From Sphingomonas sp. SCN 67-18 (lineage in GTDB: Bacteria > Pseudomonadota > Alphaproteobacteria > Sphingomonadales > Sphingomonadaceae), in the NCBI RefSeq assembly GCF_001724715.1, contig NZ_MEFG01000022.1, forward strand, positions 1 through 56,342: a stretch of DNA of 56,342 nucleotides, written 5' to 3'. This document shows positions 1-8,951 of this stretch, piece by piece (the first letter of the stretch is position 1; the number at the start of each line of letters is the position of its first letter). The position numbers were made by a program, and so were the translations under genes. The notes below the pieces were generated by a model. The model saw nothing but the letters and a program-made list of their open reading frames with translations, searched no databases and was not told the origin of the DNA.

Positions 1-1615
1 TGACATAGCCGAGCTTGAGGAACGATGGTTCATAGACCTCGTCGAGTTGCATCCGGTTGAGCCCATCGACCACCCCTTCGAGGTCCTCCTGCTCCAAGAT
101 CCTGGCACCGATTTTCATCAACCGGGCCAGTTCGAGGTCGACGGTGAGGGGCTCTTTTCCGCTCGGATCCTTCCATCGTTCCAGATCGTCGGCCATCGCG
201 GCAAGACGTCGTTTATCTTTCTCGCGAAAGAGAAGGTGGGCGATTTGAATGTAGGACTTCGTCGCCCACCCCCGCTCGGTCGGATAATAGGCCGGGACGG
301 CGAGCCAGGCACTCAGTTGCTGATCGGCGGAACTGAGAAGTTGGGCTCGACGATACTGCTGCTCGACCGTCGGCAATCGTGCAATCGATTTCAGGTCCGG
401 GGCCATCCACAGCCCGGGAGTTTGACGCGTTTCGACCACGCCCGCCTTCAGGAGATCGGGCGAGCGCGCCATCCATCCCAAGCCTCCCCCGATGAGAATC
501 GCAGCCAGGGCGATGGGGATCGTCATCTTCGAACTGAACAAGGATGCGAAGAGCGAAGGCAACCATCGGCCGAGTTCGCTGATTGCGGATGTGCGGGCGG
601 TCGCGCCGGCTGGGACGGTCGTTGGAATTGCCTGGAAGGTTTCCCCGCTCGCGACGAGGGACGTCGCGCCGGACTGCCCATCCCCGTAGAGGGAATGCTG
701 GGCCGTGCCGATCTGCAACCGATCCTTGACCTTGGAGAGTTCCAGCAGCAAATCGTTCGCCGTCTGAAAACGGTCATTCGGGTTCTTGGCCATGAGCTTC
801 ATGACCAGATTGTCCAGCTCGACCGGGATGTCCGGCCTATGAACCCGCAGATTGGGGGGCGCTTCCTTGACATGCTTGATCGCCAGCGCGAGCGGCGTAT
901 CCCCTTTGAACGGCGGGACCCCCGCGAGCATGTAGTAGAAGGTGACTCCCATCGAATACAGGTCGCTCCGATGGTCCAGCTCGTGCCCCTGAGCCTGCTC
1001 CGGGCTCATGTAACTCGGGGTTCCCATCGTGATCCCCGGTTGCGTCAAGTGGACAGGCTCGGCTTCCTGATCGCGGCAGAGACCGAAGTCGGCGACCTTG
1101 ACCCGCCCCTTCTTGGTCAGGAGGACGTTTTCGGGCTTGATATCGCGGTGAATCAGCCCCACTTCCGCCGCCGCGGCGATCGCCTGGGCGGTTTGCCGCA
1201 TGATCGAGATCGAGAGCGGGAGATCCAGCGCCCCTTTCCGGATGACGTATTCCTTCAGGTTCGTACCCTGGACGTACTCCATCGCGATGAAGCGAATGTT
1301 GTCGATCGAACCCAATGTGTAAACATGGACGATATTGGGATGATTGAGCTTGGCGATCGCCGTCGCCTCGATCTCGAACCGGCTCAAATACGCGGGCTTG
1401 GAGAGAAAATCCGCGCGCAAGACTTTGATGGCGACGTGGCGATTCAGCCCCGTCTGGTTCGCGAGATAAACATCCCCCATGCCGCCGCGCCCGAGCAGGC
1501 GTTCAACCTGGAACTCCCCAAGCGTCTTACCGGTGAGGTCAACCTGCACGGGTACCGGTTGCTCCGACGACCAGGTCGGAACGGTTCCGGAGGGATTGCG
1601 ATCGGGCTGGCTCAT
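1..1615 (-). CDS. Ser/Thr protein kinase, planctomycete type (3' end outside window)
   Basis: Phosphorylates Ser/Thr of unknown target proteins at the inner membrane. Translating the minus strand from the ATG at 1615 gives a Hanks-type kinase. The Gly-rich loop GRGGMG is near residues 43-48, the ATP-binding Lys of AIK at 64, the catalytic loop HRDIKPEN at about 156-163, DFG at 176-178 and the activation-segment GTPSYMSPEQ near 198. The kinase domain ends near residue 290. A low-complexity linker and one membrane segment (about 364-382) follow, then a sensor-like C-terminal part that runs off the window edge with no stop. No PASTA repeats are seen in the visible part. Such kinases are numerous in Planctomycetes and rare in sphingomonads, which supports a foreign origin for this arm. 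Family assignment is secure; the substrate is unknown. Confidence 0.92.
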   Translation of the reverse strand, partial: MSQPDRNPSGTVPTWSSEQPVPVQVDLTGKTLGEFQVERLLGRGGMGDVYLANQTGLNRHVAIKVLRADFLSKPAYLSRFEIEATAIAKLNHPNIVHVYTLGSIDNIRFIAMEYVQGTNLKEYVIRKGALDLPLSISIMRQTAQAIAAAAEVGLIHRDIKPENVLLTKKGRVKVADFGLCRDQEAEPVHLTQPGITMGTPSYMSPEQAQGHELDHRSDLYSMGVTFYYMLAGVPPFKGDTPLALAIKHVKEAPPNLRVHRPDIPVELDNLVMKLMAKNPNDRFQTANDLLLELSKVKDRLQIGTAQHSLYGDGQSGATSLVASGETFQAIPTTVPAGATARTSAISELGRWLPSLFASLFSSKMTIPIALAAILIGGGLGWMARSPDLLKAGVVETRQTPGLWMAPDLKSIARLPTVEQQYRRAQLLSSADQQLSAWLAVPAYYPTERGWATKSYIQIAHLLFREKDKRRLAAMADDLERWKDPSGKEPLTVDLELARLMKIGARILEQEDLEGVVDGLNRMQLDEVYEPSFLKLGYV

Positions 1616-1996
1616 AATTCACCGGGCGCACCACGGGCGTCATTCGCATCTCGACGGAGGGCACTCGCCGATTCCTCGGCGGGGCGGCGGCTTCGCCCAC
1701 AATCCAACTCCTAGTTTACGGCAAGCGCCCGGGGAATCAAATCTCCCGATGAAAATCGTACCGAAAAATGATGGAGATTCTTCTAGGAGAACGCACTTAG
1801 GGCTATTTTTAGGGATTACGGACGCGCTGCTTCATCGCACCGTGCAAGATGATTCAGCCCGCTACAAAGCGAAGCGATTCTGCCGAAAGTAGGAGCGTCT
1901 CGGGTTTCGTGGCCTTGTACGTCTCGGAAAGTTTTTCGATACCAAGGAACCTATTGCCTCGCCGACCTTGAAGGCTCATTTACTCATTCGATTCGT
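1616..1996. other. intergenic region, no gene seen
   Basis: This lies between the kinase start and the lpxB stop, both on the minus strand. It is AT-richer than the flanking genes and probably holds the kinase promoter and leader. I see no convincing small gene, RNA or strong hairpin; the plus-strand open frame crossing it has no recognisable protein. Confidence 0.5.
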
Positions 1997-3241
1997 TCAA
2001 GCTTGGTGGGATTCCGCCGGAGCGGGAGCGTCATGAGGACCACGGTACGCGGGGGAATATCCGGAATTGGAGCCGGCACGGTGCGCGATCAACCATCGAT
2101 CGATCTGCTCGGCGGCGCGATCGGATGCGCCGGGTAGCGCAACATGCTGGGCGAGCCGGGTCAGTTCTTCGGCGGCTCCAGACCGGGCCGTGGGATGACT
2201 CAGCCAGTGATCGGCCCACGCCGCGAGCGAATCGGACGCATCTTCCCAGGTCAGGTATTCCGGCATCAGCTCGCGATCGGCCAGCAGGTTGACCAGCGTG
2301 ATATACTTCGCCTTGATGAAGCGGCGGGCGATCAGGAGGTCGATTCGCCTCACGGTGTAGAGGATGACCGTGGGCAGGGATTCCATCATCAGTTCAAGAC
2401 TCACGGAACCCGAAACCGACCAGGCGACGTCGGCGGCCCGAATCAGCTCCGCGGTCCGCCCATGATGAATTTCCAGCGTCGAGGGGTCCATCCCCAGCCC
2501 GTTCAATTCGAACGCGAGGTTGCCGACCGTGGTTCGCACGAGTTCCGCATGGCGTTCGTGAAGGCAGGCGATCACGAATCGTGTATTCGGTTGTTTGCGG
2601 AGGAGTTTGGCCGCCGCGCGGAGTTGCACGGGGAGATTGCGGATCACCTCCAGGGTTCGGGAGCCGGGCAGGATCGCCACAAGTTTTCCGGAACGCGTCT
2701 CCTGTTCCGCCAGGAATCGTTCGTCAATCTTCCTTTCGGCGAGTTCGTCGAAGAAGGGATGTCCCACGTAGACCGCACCTTCCACCCCCCGTTCCTGATA
2801 CCACCTCGGCTCGAAGGGGAGACTGCACAGGACCAGGTCCACGAATCTTCGAACCTTCTTTACCCGCCAGCCCGCCCAGGCCCAGAGTTGGGGAGGAACA
2901 TAATAGAAGACGGGGATTCCCCTGGCCTTCGCCCTGCGGGCGATCCACCAGTTGAAACCGGGATAGTCGATCAGGATTACGGCATCGGGACGCTCGTCTC
3001 GGAAGAACTGGTCGGCCCGATAGACGAGCTTTAAAAACGTGCCGATGTTGAGGATCGCTTGCAGGAACCACATGATAGCGAGATCGACGAGCTGGAAGTG
3101 CAAGGTTGCACCCGCCGCCGTCATTTTCGGGCCGCCATATCCGACGAATTGCACGTCCGGTCGCCGGGCCCGGAATGAATGGATGATGCTGGCTGCGTGT
3201 AGATCGCCGCTGGGCTCTCCGGTGGAGATGAAGATCCGCAT
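1997..3241 (-). CDS. lpxB: lipid-A-disaccharide synthase LpxB
   Basis: Glycosyltransferase (GT19) that joins UDP-2,3-diacylglucosamine to lipid X to make lipid A disaccharide at the cytoplasmic face of the inner membrane. The N-terminus reads MRIFISTGEPSGDLHA, the family signature. ILIDYPGFN, the PPQLWAWAGWR segment, LPGSR and the C-terminal donor site (WSVSGSVSLE) are all present. Length 414 aa is close to the usual 380-400. The ATG at 3241 is chosen over an upstream in-frame start because homologs begin exactly there and an AAGGAAG-like ribosome site precedes it. It stands alone, without the lpxD-fabZ-lpxA neighbours usual in Proteobacteria, which fits a planctomycete source. Some planctomycetes carry lipid A genes. 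Confidence 0.93.
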   Translation of the reverse strand: MRIFISTGEPSGDLHAASIIHSFRARRPDVQFVGYGGPKMTAAGATLHFQLVDLAIMWFLQAILNIGTFLKLVYRADQFFRDERPDAVILIDYPGFNWWIARRAKARGIPVFYYVPPQLWAWAGWRVKKVRRFVDLVLCSLPFEPRWYQERGVEGAVYVGHPFFDELAERKIDERFLAEQETRSGKLVAILPGSRTLEVIRNLPVQLRAAAKLLRKQPNTRFVIACLHERHAELVRTTVGNLAFELNGLGMDPSTLEIHHGRTAELIRAADVAWSVSGSVSLELMMESLPTVILYTVRRIDLLIARRFIKAKYITLVNLLADRELMPEYLTWEDASDSLAAWADHWLSHPTARSGAAEELTRLAQHVALPGASDRAAEQIDRWLIAHRAGSNSGYSPAYRGPHDAPAPAESHQA

Positions 3242-3359
3242 CGTTGAAACTCGCTTCCTTGCGGTGCTTGCGATCTTGGGTTGAGCCGCTCCATCAGGCT
3301 CGCTCGACACTCCGAGTCGTTGAGTTAGCAAAAACCAGGCGATTTGAGAAGGGGAGTCG

Positions 3360-4793
3360 CTACGAAGCCCCTGGCCCCGCATCATCTTCGGCATCGGCTT
3401 CGTCGTCGAGGTTCAACTCCTTCATCCGGCGATACAGGCGGGGGCGCGAAATCCCCAGGAGTTCGGCGGCCCGTGTCTTGTTACTTCGTGCCTTGGCCAG
3501 CGCGTTCTCGATCAACTGCCGCTCGATTTCCGTCAGCAGTTCATCGAGCGGTTTGGAAAGATAAGGGACCGGGGCTGGCGTGTACGCGGATCCCAAATTG
3601 CCGCGGATCGACGCGGGGAGATCCTCGCCGGCCACGATCGGATTTTCGGATCGTTCGCGAGCGTGCCAGATCACGCGGTCCAGCTCTCGGAGATTGCCCG
3701 GCCAGTCGTAGGCATTCAGTATCGCCTGTGCGGTCACGGAGAATCCTTGCTTTTGGATCTCGGCCTGGCGATTGGTTCGTTCGAGGAAATATTGGGCCAG
3801 CAACAGGATTTCCGACCGACGTTCCCGAAGCGGCGGCAATCGAAGAATCAGCGGTGTCAGGGCATAGTAGAGGTCGGACCGTAATTGCTCCGATCGAAGC
3901 GCGGCCTCCGGGTCTCCGGGCGTCAGCGCCAGGACCCGCGGCCGGGGCTCCTGTCCGAGCATTTCCACGAGTTTGACCTGGAGGTCTCTCGGCAATGCAA
4001 GGATGTCGCCGATCACGATCGTCCTCCGGCCCTGGGAATGTGTCAGGAAGCCATCGGGTTCGGAGGGGGACCGCTCAAACCGAGGAACGATCGCGGACGA
4101 TCGCAACTCCAAAAGCTGCTTCTCCAGGAGTTCGGCGGAGAGAGCCTCGCAGTCGATGTAAGTGATCGGTTGAGCAGAATTTTGAGACAGTTGATGAATC
4201 GTGCCCGCGACCGTCCGCCTGCCGGTTCCCGGCTCCCCGACGATGAGGGCCGGTGCCATGGAATTCCCCGCCAGCCGGATCTGTTCGAGGAGCCGAGAAT
4301 GCGCCTCTCCCTGCCCGATGAGATCGTCGATTCCGTGTTTCCGCCCAAGTCGCCTGCGAACTTCGAGCAATTCCTCATGGAGCGATGGTTCCGCGGCATC
4401 CAGGAACACGCCGGAAGACCCCGGCTCGCGAATCCGGCCCAGGAATCCGATCAGTTCGCCCCGATTGTCGCGAAACGGCCAGAAGTCGAGTTCGCGCCAG
4501 AGCTTCTCCCCTTGCGCGTGCAGGATGAGCGTCTGCCTGCGGGCGGGCTGACCGGCGATCGCCTGCGGAGGGGGATAAAAGCTGGCGGCCAGTTCCGTGC
4601 GGTCGCCGGGTTGTGTCGGCGAGTGGGATCGACTGGTCACCCCCAGGATGGACTCGGCGGGATAACCCGTGAGGGCCTCCCAGGCGGCGTTCACCCAAAC
4701 GATACGCAGGGCCTTGTCGAGCCAAAAGGTCGGCTCGCAGGCTTCGCGCCAGAGATGGTCCGCTCGGAAGGCCGAGAGGCGGGGAGACGCCAT
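3360..4793 (-). CDS. PAS - degenerate AAA+ - Fis-type regulator
   Basis: Built like an NtrC-class enhancer-binding protein. It has an N-terminal PAS sensor (about residues 10-120 from the chosen ATG), an AAA+ region (about 155-375) and a C-terminal Fis helix-turn-helix (NKTRAAELLGISRPRLYRR). The AAA+ part is degraded. Walker A is GEPGTGRR, with Arg in place of the usual Lys. The Walker B segment reads VIGDI instead of LDEI, and the GAFTGA loop that contacts sigma-54 is missing. It is therefore unlikely to remodel sigma-54 polymerase and may act as a plain DNA-binding regulator. The ATG at 4793 is preferred; an in-frame TTG at 4883 would add 30 residues that resemble no domain. It is divergent from the sugar-kinase fragment at 4972, which it may control. 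Confidence 0.8.
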   Translation of the reverse strand: MASPRLSAFRADHLWREACEPTFWLDKALRIVWVNAAWEALTGYPAESILGVTSRSHSPTQPGDRTELAASFYPPPQAIAGQPARRQTLILHAQGEKLWRELDFWPFRDNRGELIGFLGRIREPGSSGVFLDAAEPSLHEELLEVRRRLGRKHGIDDLIGQGEAHSRLLEQIRLAGNSMAPALIVGEPGTGRRTVAGTIHQLSQNSAQPITYIDCEALSAELLEKQLLELRSSAIVPRFERSPSEPDGFLTHSQGRRTIVIGDILALPRDLQVKLVEMLGQEPRPRVLALTPGDPEAALRSEQLRSDLYYALTPLILRLPPLRERRSEILLLAQYFLERTNRQAEIQKQGFSVTAQAILNAYDWPGNLRELDRVIWHARERSENPIVAGEDLPASIRGNLGSAYTPAPVPYLSKPLDELLTEIERQLIENALAKARSNKTRAAELLGISRPRLYRRMKELNLDDEADAEDDAGPGAS

Positions 4794-4971
4794 GCGTTCG
4801 ATCGTGTATTTTGAGCTTGGAGAAGGGATCGATGAGTTGACGTCGATCGTCGACTTCCGCGAGGGCGTTGCACCCAGGAACAAACCGCAAGACCGTGGCA
4901 GCGCCCCGCCGAATGCGAACTACCACAACATCAACGCTGCGCGTGCAAAACGCAAGCAAAAACCAAAATTC

Positions 4972-6177
4972 ATGAATCCTCCATCAACCGAACCGAATTG
5001 GCCGTTCATGATCGCCCTCGACGGCGGGACCAGCAACACTCGCGCGAGGCTGATCAACGCACGAGGACAAATCGTCTCGACAGCGATCCAGGCTGTCGGA
5101 GTGCGCGACACGGTCATCTCGGGAACTCCGGCGGATCGGAAGGCCGCGCTCCGACAGGCGGTTCGAGACGTGATTTCGGAAGCCCTGCACAACGCTCACG
5201 TTCAAAAGCATGTCGATTTCTCCGCATCGACCCCGGATGCCCTTGTGGCGGCGGGAATGCTCTCGTCCGAGGTCGGACTTTTCACCGTGCCGCATGTCAT
5301 CGCCCCGGCCGGCATGGATGATTTGGCCGGGGCCGTCAAGGCGGTCTCGATTCCGGACGTCTCCGAGCAACCGATCCGTTTCATCCCCGGCATTCGCACG
5401 CCACCCGGCGACCGTCCGGACGGCTGGATGCAGGCGGACCTGATGCGCGGTGAAGAGGTCGAAACCTTCGGTGCGTTGGAAGCTCTCGCCGAATCCGGTT
5501 CAGTCGCCTTCGATGACGACCGGCCCGCCCCGGCCGTGCGCACCACGCCCATTCGTCCGTCCGTGCCCGCCCAGCTGGAGGCGCAGGCGGACCGGCGCGA
5601 GGCGCGGCGCGATTTCCGGCAGGAGCGCCGGGAAGACCGTGCCGATTTCCGCCAGGAGCGGCGTGACGACCGGCGCGACCTGCGCAACGGGCAGTTCGAC
5701 AACCGCCGCGATTTCCAGCGCGACCGTGCCGAGGACCGCCGCGATTTCCGGCAGGATCGCCGCGACGACCGCCGGGATTTCCGCCGCGACCGTGCCAATG
5801 ACCAGCGCGACTGGCGGGATAATCGCGGCAACGACCGGCGCTGGGACCGTGGCAACGACAATCGCAACTGGAGCCGGGACTGGCGGCGCGACCAGCGTTA
5901 CGACTGGCAGCGTTACCGCCAGCAGAACCGGCGCTTCTACCATCTGCCCCGCTATTATGCGCCGCGCGGCTATAGCTACGGTTATCGCCGCTTCTCGATC
6001 GGCATCAGCATCGGCGCGGCCTTTTACGGGTCCAACTACTGGATCAACGATCCGTGGATGTACCGTCTGCCGCCCGCTTATGGCGACTATCGCTGGGTGC
6101 GTTACTATGACGACGTGCTGCTGATCGACATGCGGACCGGCTATGTCGTCGATGTGATCTACGACTTCTTCTACTGA
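4972..6177 (+). CDS. hybrid ORF: 2-dehydro-3-deoxygalactonokinase N-half fused to RcnB-like C-half
   Basis: One open frame of 401 codons made of two unrelated halves. Residues 1 to about 170 (to about 5,481) match 2-dehydro-3-deoxygalactonokinase of the DeLey-Doudoroff galactose pathway: the phosphate-binding start IALDGGTSNTRA, then AAGMLSSEVGL and the typical MRGEEVETFGAL. The second half of the kinase is absent. From about residue 175 the protein becomes an RcnB-family envelope protein: Arg/Asp-rich repeats of the RRDFRQ type (about 205-315), then a Tyr/Arg-rich C-terminal domain ending in IDMRTGYVVDVIYDFFY. That half lacks the N-terminal signal peptide expected of RcnB relatives. Codon usage changes at the same point. 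I read this as two truncated genes joined by a chimeric junction, not a natural fusion. The ATG at 4972 matches kinase homologs. Confidence 0.85.
   Translation: MNPPSTEPNWPFMIALDGGTSNTRARLINARGQIVSTAIQAVGVRDTVISGTPADRKAALRQAVRDVISEALHNAHVQKHVDFSASTPDALVAAGMLSSEVGLFTVPHVIAPAGMDDLAGAVKAVSIPDVSEQPIRFIPGIRTPPGDRPDGWMQADLMRGEEVETFGALEALAESGSVAFDDDRPAPAVRTTPIRPSVPAQLEAQADRREARRDFRQERREDRADFRQERRDDRRDLRNGQFDNRRDFQRDRAEDRRDFRQDRRDDRRDFRRDRANDQRDWRDNRGNDRRWDRGNDNRNWSRDWRRDQRYDWQRYRQQNRRFYHLPRYYAPRGYSYGYRRFSIGISIGAAFYGSNYWINDPWMYRLPPAYGDYRWVRYYDDVLLIDMRTGYVVDVIYDFFY
5470..5530. other. probable chimeric junction, planctomycete to sphingomonad DNA
   Basis: Left of here the kinase homology runs to GALEAL. 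Right of here the protein is RcnB-like and GC content and third-position GC rise and stay high to the end of the window. No insertion-sequence ends, att site or tRNA is visible at the join. The exact base cannot be fixed by eye. Confidence 0.8.
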
Positions 6178-6199
6178 AGGCCGGCATGTGAATGATCGA

Positions 6200-6232
6200 G
6201 GTCCGGGGTCGCAGGACCCCGGGCCTTTTTTC
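6200..6232 (+). terminator. rho-independent terminator after the RcnB-like gene
   Basis: Stem GGTCCGGGGTC and GACCCCGGGCC (one G-U pair) with a GCAG loop, followed by seven T. It lies 22 bases past the stop at 6177 and 12 bases before the convergent dehydrogenase stop. Confidence 0.88.
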
Positions 6233-6243
6233 CATGCCGCCCG

Positions 6244-7224
6244 CTATGGCGCGGCGGCGATCATCGCCTCGCTCATCGTCCACAGCCGGTCGGCGGCTGC
6301 ATCGTCGCAGGCCCAGGGGCGGACATGCTGCCAGCGCTGGCTGTCCGGCCCGGCCAGCGGTGCGATGTCGCAATCCTCGCAATAGACGCCGCCAAGCCCG
6401 TCGAGCTGGGGGCTGAGTGCGCACCATAGCGTCGTCGCCGCGCCGGCCTGCGGTGATTTGAACAGCGCCGCCACCGCCGGCGGCAGGCTGCCGTCGGCAT
6501 TCTTCCAGCCGAGCGCGACCATTTCCTCGTCCGCCAGGTGGCGCTGCAGCGGCGTGAAGATGCCGCCCGGATGGACCGAGAAGGCCCGCACCCCGGCCGC
6601 GCGCCAGCGCCGGTCCAGCCCCAGCGCGAACAGCGCATCGGCGGTCTTCGCCTGCGCATAGGCGGCCCATTTGTCATAGGGGCGGCGGTGGAAATGGGGA
6701 TCGTCCCACAAGATGTCGCCCCGGATATGCGCGGTGGACGAGAGCGCCACCACCCGCGCGCCGGGCGTCGCCTTCAAGGCCGGTTCCAGCAGCCGGGTCA
6801 GCTCGAAATGGCCGAGATGGCAGATGGCGAATTGCGATTCCCAATCGTCGCCGATCCGCCGGAGCGGGCTGGCCATCACCCCGGCATTGTTGATGAGCCC
6901 GTGCACCGGCCGCCCGCCGGCCAGCAGGCTTGCGGCGAAGGCGCGGACGCTGGCGAGATCGGCCAGGTCCATGGTGGCGACGGCGATGCCGCCCGCCATG
7001 CCGGCGAGCGCGGCCCGTGCCCGTTCCGGCGACCGGGCGGGGACGGTGACGTGTGCGCCGGCCCCGGCCAGCGCCCGCACCGTTTCAAGCCCGATGCCGG
7101 AATAGCCGCCGGTGACGACATAATGCCGCCCCGCCAGCCCCGCGCCGTAGGCGGAGACGATGTCCGATGCGGTGGAGGCGTGGCCGAAGCCGGAGCCGAG
7201 CGGTATCTGGTCCTGAGCGGCCAT
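6244..7224 (-). CDS. short-chain dehydrogenase/reductase (WWOX/retinol-dehydrogenase-like)
   Basis: NAD(P)-dependent oxidoreductase of the classical SDR fold; substrate unknown. The cofactor motif TGGYSGIG is near residue 38, NNAG follows, a catalytic Ser lies in ALSST and the YxxxK motif appears as YAQAK. The C-terminal region resembles the retinol dehydrogenase/WWOX-type subgroup. The start at 7224 is chosen over upstream in-frame starts because it has an AAGGAT ribosome site and gives a normal 326 aa length. It is divergent from fdhD with 112 bp between the starts. No pathway partner adjoins it. Confidence 0.85.
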   Translation of the reverse strand: MAAQDQIPLGSGFGHASTASDIVSAYGAGLAGRHYVVTGGYSGIGLETVRALAGAGAHVTVPARSPERARAALAGMAGGIAVATMDLADLASVRAFAASLLAGGRPVHGLINNAGVMASPLRRIGDDWESQFAICHLGHFELTRLLEPALKATPGARVVALSSTAHIRGDILWDDPHFHRRPYDKWAAYAQAKTADALFALGLDRRWRAAGVRAFSVHPGGIFTPLQRHLADEEMVALGWKNADGSLPPAVAALFKSPQAGAATTLWCALSPQLDGLGGVYCEDCDIAPLAGPDSQRWQHVRPWACDDAAADRLWTMSEAMIAAAP

Positions 7225-7336
7225 GACGGGATCCTTTTCGGGCAGCGTGCGGCCCCGCCGGCGGGCGGGGCGATTTCCATGGCCGCAGCATCGCGCACTT
7301 CCCCGCGCCGGTCGATGGGGATATTCGAGGGCGGCC

Positions 7337-8143
7337 ATGAAGGACGCCGCCCGCCCCAGCCACGCCGCCGCGCAGATGCACGCGCTGGACCGGATCACCC
7401 CGACCGGCGCGGGCGGCCCGGTGGACCGCGCGATTGCGGTGGAGACGCCGATCGCCATCGAGTTCAACGGCATCGGCTATGCGGTGATGATGGCGACGCC
7501 CGCCGACCTGACCGATTTCGCCCATGGCTTTGCGCTGTCCGAGCGGCTGGCCGACAGCGCGGCCGATATCGTCGCCGTCGACCGCCATGCGACCGAGCGG
7601 GGCGAGATCGTGCGCGTCACGCTGATCGCCGCGCGGATGGAGCGGGTGGTGGAGCGGGTGCGCCACCGCGTCTCCGAATCGAGCTGCGGCCTGTGCGGCA
7701 TCGAGAATCTGGAACAGGCGCTGCGCCCGCTGCCCAGGCTGGACGTGGTGAGCGACGCCCAAGACGCCGCCTTGTTCCGCGCGCTGGACGCGCTGGCCGC
7801 GCACCAGCCGATCAATGCCGAGACCCGCGCCGTCCACGCCGCCGCGCAATGCACCGCCGACGGCGCCATCGTGCGGGCGCGCGAGGATGTTGGCCGGCAC
7901 AATGCCTTCGACAAGCTGATCGGCGCGATGGCGCGGGCGGGCAGCGGCTGGGACGGGGGCTTTGCGCTGCTGTCGTCGCGCTGTTCCTATGAGCTGGTGG
8001 AAAAGGCGGTGATCGCCGGCTGCCCGATGCTGGCGACGATCTCCGCGCCGACCAGCCTGGCGATCGAGCGGGCGCGGCAGGCCGGGCTGCGGCTGGTGGT
8101 GCTGGCCCGCCCGGACGCCGCGCTGGCGGTGCCCGCCGGTTAA
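7337..8143 (+). CDS. fdhD: formate dehydrogenase accessory sulfurtransferase FdhD
   Basis: Transfers sulfur from the cysteine desulfurase to the bis-MGD molybdenum cofactor of formate dehydrogenases in the cytoplasm. The CGLCG motif holds the sulfur-carrying cysteines (near residue 115), and [12 protein letters not shown] and [11 protein letters not shown] are family signatures. Length of 268 aa is normal. The ATG at 7337 was taken because the FdhD homology starts just after it. No formate dehydrogenase subunit lies in this window, so the client enzyme must be elsewhere or be another Mo-bisMGD oxidoreductase. Confidence 0.93.
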   Translation: MKDAARPSHAAAQMHALDRITPTGAGGPVDRAIAVETPIAIEFNGIGYAVMMATPADLTDFAHGFALSERLADSAADIVAVDRHATERGEIVRVTLIAARMERVVERVRHRVSESSCGLCGIENLEQALRPLPRLDVVSDAQDAALFRALDALAAHQPINAETRAVHAAAQCTADGAIVRAREDVGRHNAFDKLIGAMARAGSGWDGGFALLSSRCSYELVEKAVIAGCPMLATISAPTSLAIERARQAGLRLVVLARPDAALAVPAG

Positions 8144-8219
8144 CGCCCAGACCGCGCCCGGGAACCTGCCCGTCCTTTCGGCATCCAATCCTGCGTCATC
8201 CGCGAAAGAGGAGAAGCAG

Positions 8220-8858
8220 GTGGATATTTGCGAAGTCGAGACGCGCCGTGCCGATGTTGAGGATCTGGGCGTCGCCCGGCTGTTGCGCGATGTCCGCCCG
8301 GACCGTGCCGCCATCGAGGCCGCCGTCCGCACGCTGATCGCCGCGACGGGCGACGACCCGCATCGCGAGGGGCTGGCCGACACGCCCGCCCGGGTGGCGC
8401 GCGCCTATGCGGAATGGTTCGCCGGCTATGACGGCGATCCCGCAGAATTGCTGTCGCGCACCTTCGGCGAGACGACGGGCTATGACGAGCCGGTGGTGCT
8501 CCGCAACATACCGCTGGTTTCGACCTGCGAGCATCATCTGGCGCCGATCACCGGGCACGCCCATATTGCCTATCGGCCCAATGGAGTCGTCGTCGGCATT
8601 TCCAAGCTGTCGCGGCTGGTCGATCTCTTCGCGCGGCGCCTGCAGCTGCAGGAGCGGCTGACCAGCCAGATCGCCGCCGCGCTGGACGAGGCGCTGAGCC
8701 CGCGTGGCGTGGGCGTGGTGATAGAGGCGTCGCACGGGTGCATGTCGACCCGCGGCGTCAACCAGCACGGCGTGTCGATGGTGACGAAATGCTGGCTGGG
8801 CGAGTTCAAGACCGATGCCGCCATGCGCGCGGAGTTCATGGCGTCGATCCGGGAGTAG
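8220..8858 (+). CDS. folE: GTP cyclohydrolase I FolE
   Basis: Converts GTP to 7,8-dihydroneopterin triphosphate, the first step of folate (and pterin) synthesis. Zn-binding and catalytic motifs are visible: [12 protein letters not shown] near residue 100 and the Cys of SHGCMSTRG near 175. FLARRL appears as [13 protein letters not shown]. Length 212 aa is typical. The start is GTG at 8220, preceded by AGAGGAGAAG at good spacing; no nearby ATG fits. It follows fdhD in the same direction by 76 bp, so co-transcription is possible. Confidence 0.95.
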   Translation: MDICEVETRRADVEDLGVARLLRDVRPDRAAIEAAVRTLIAATGDDPHREGLADTPARVARAYAEWFAGYDGDPAELLSRTFGETTGYDEPVVLRNIPLVSTCEHHLAPITGHAHIAYRPNGVVVGISKLSRLVDLFARRLQLQERLTSQIAAALDEALSPRGVGVVIEASHGCMSTRGVNQHGVSMVTKCWLGEFKTDAAMRAEFMASIRE

Positions 8859-8900
8859 CGTTGCGTTTCAGGCGGGAATGTCGGCCGCCCGAATTTTTCG

Positions 8901-8928
8901 GGAACCGATTTGCGCCGCCGCCATCAAA
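8901..8928 (+). promoter_or_regulatory. candidate ECF (sigma-E-type) promoter of the sigma gene
   Basis: GGAACCG at 8901-8907 and TCAAA at 8924-8928 are separated by 16 bases, the layout of sigma-E-class promoters (GGAACTT/TCAAA). It ends 23 bases before the GTG of the ECF sigma factor, which fits autoregulation. Based on sequence match only. Confidence 0.5.
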
Positions 8929-8951
8929 GGCATGCAACAAGGAGCCGGTTC

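Noticed and set aside
47-1714. 555-codon open frame on the plus strand
   Set aside because: It is antisense to the Ser/Thr kinase whose motifs are unmistakable on the minus strand; no recognisable protein motifs on the plus side.
1-5480. Left arm as a natural horizontally acquired island in a sphingomonad
   Set aside because: No integrase, att site, tRNA or insertion sequence at the join, ordinary planctomycete housekeeping genes such as lpxB in the arm, and both genes cut at the join; an artefact is simpler, though not proven.
5580-5900. Tandem DNA repeat or CRISPR-like array
   Set aside because: The periodicity comes from Arg/Asp-rich coding repeats of the RcnB-like protein; units vary and there are no spacers.
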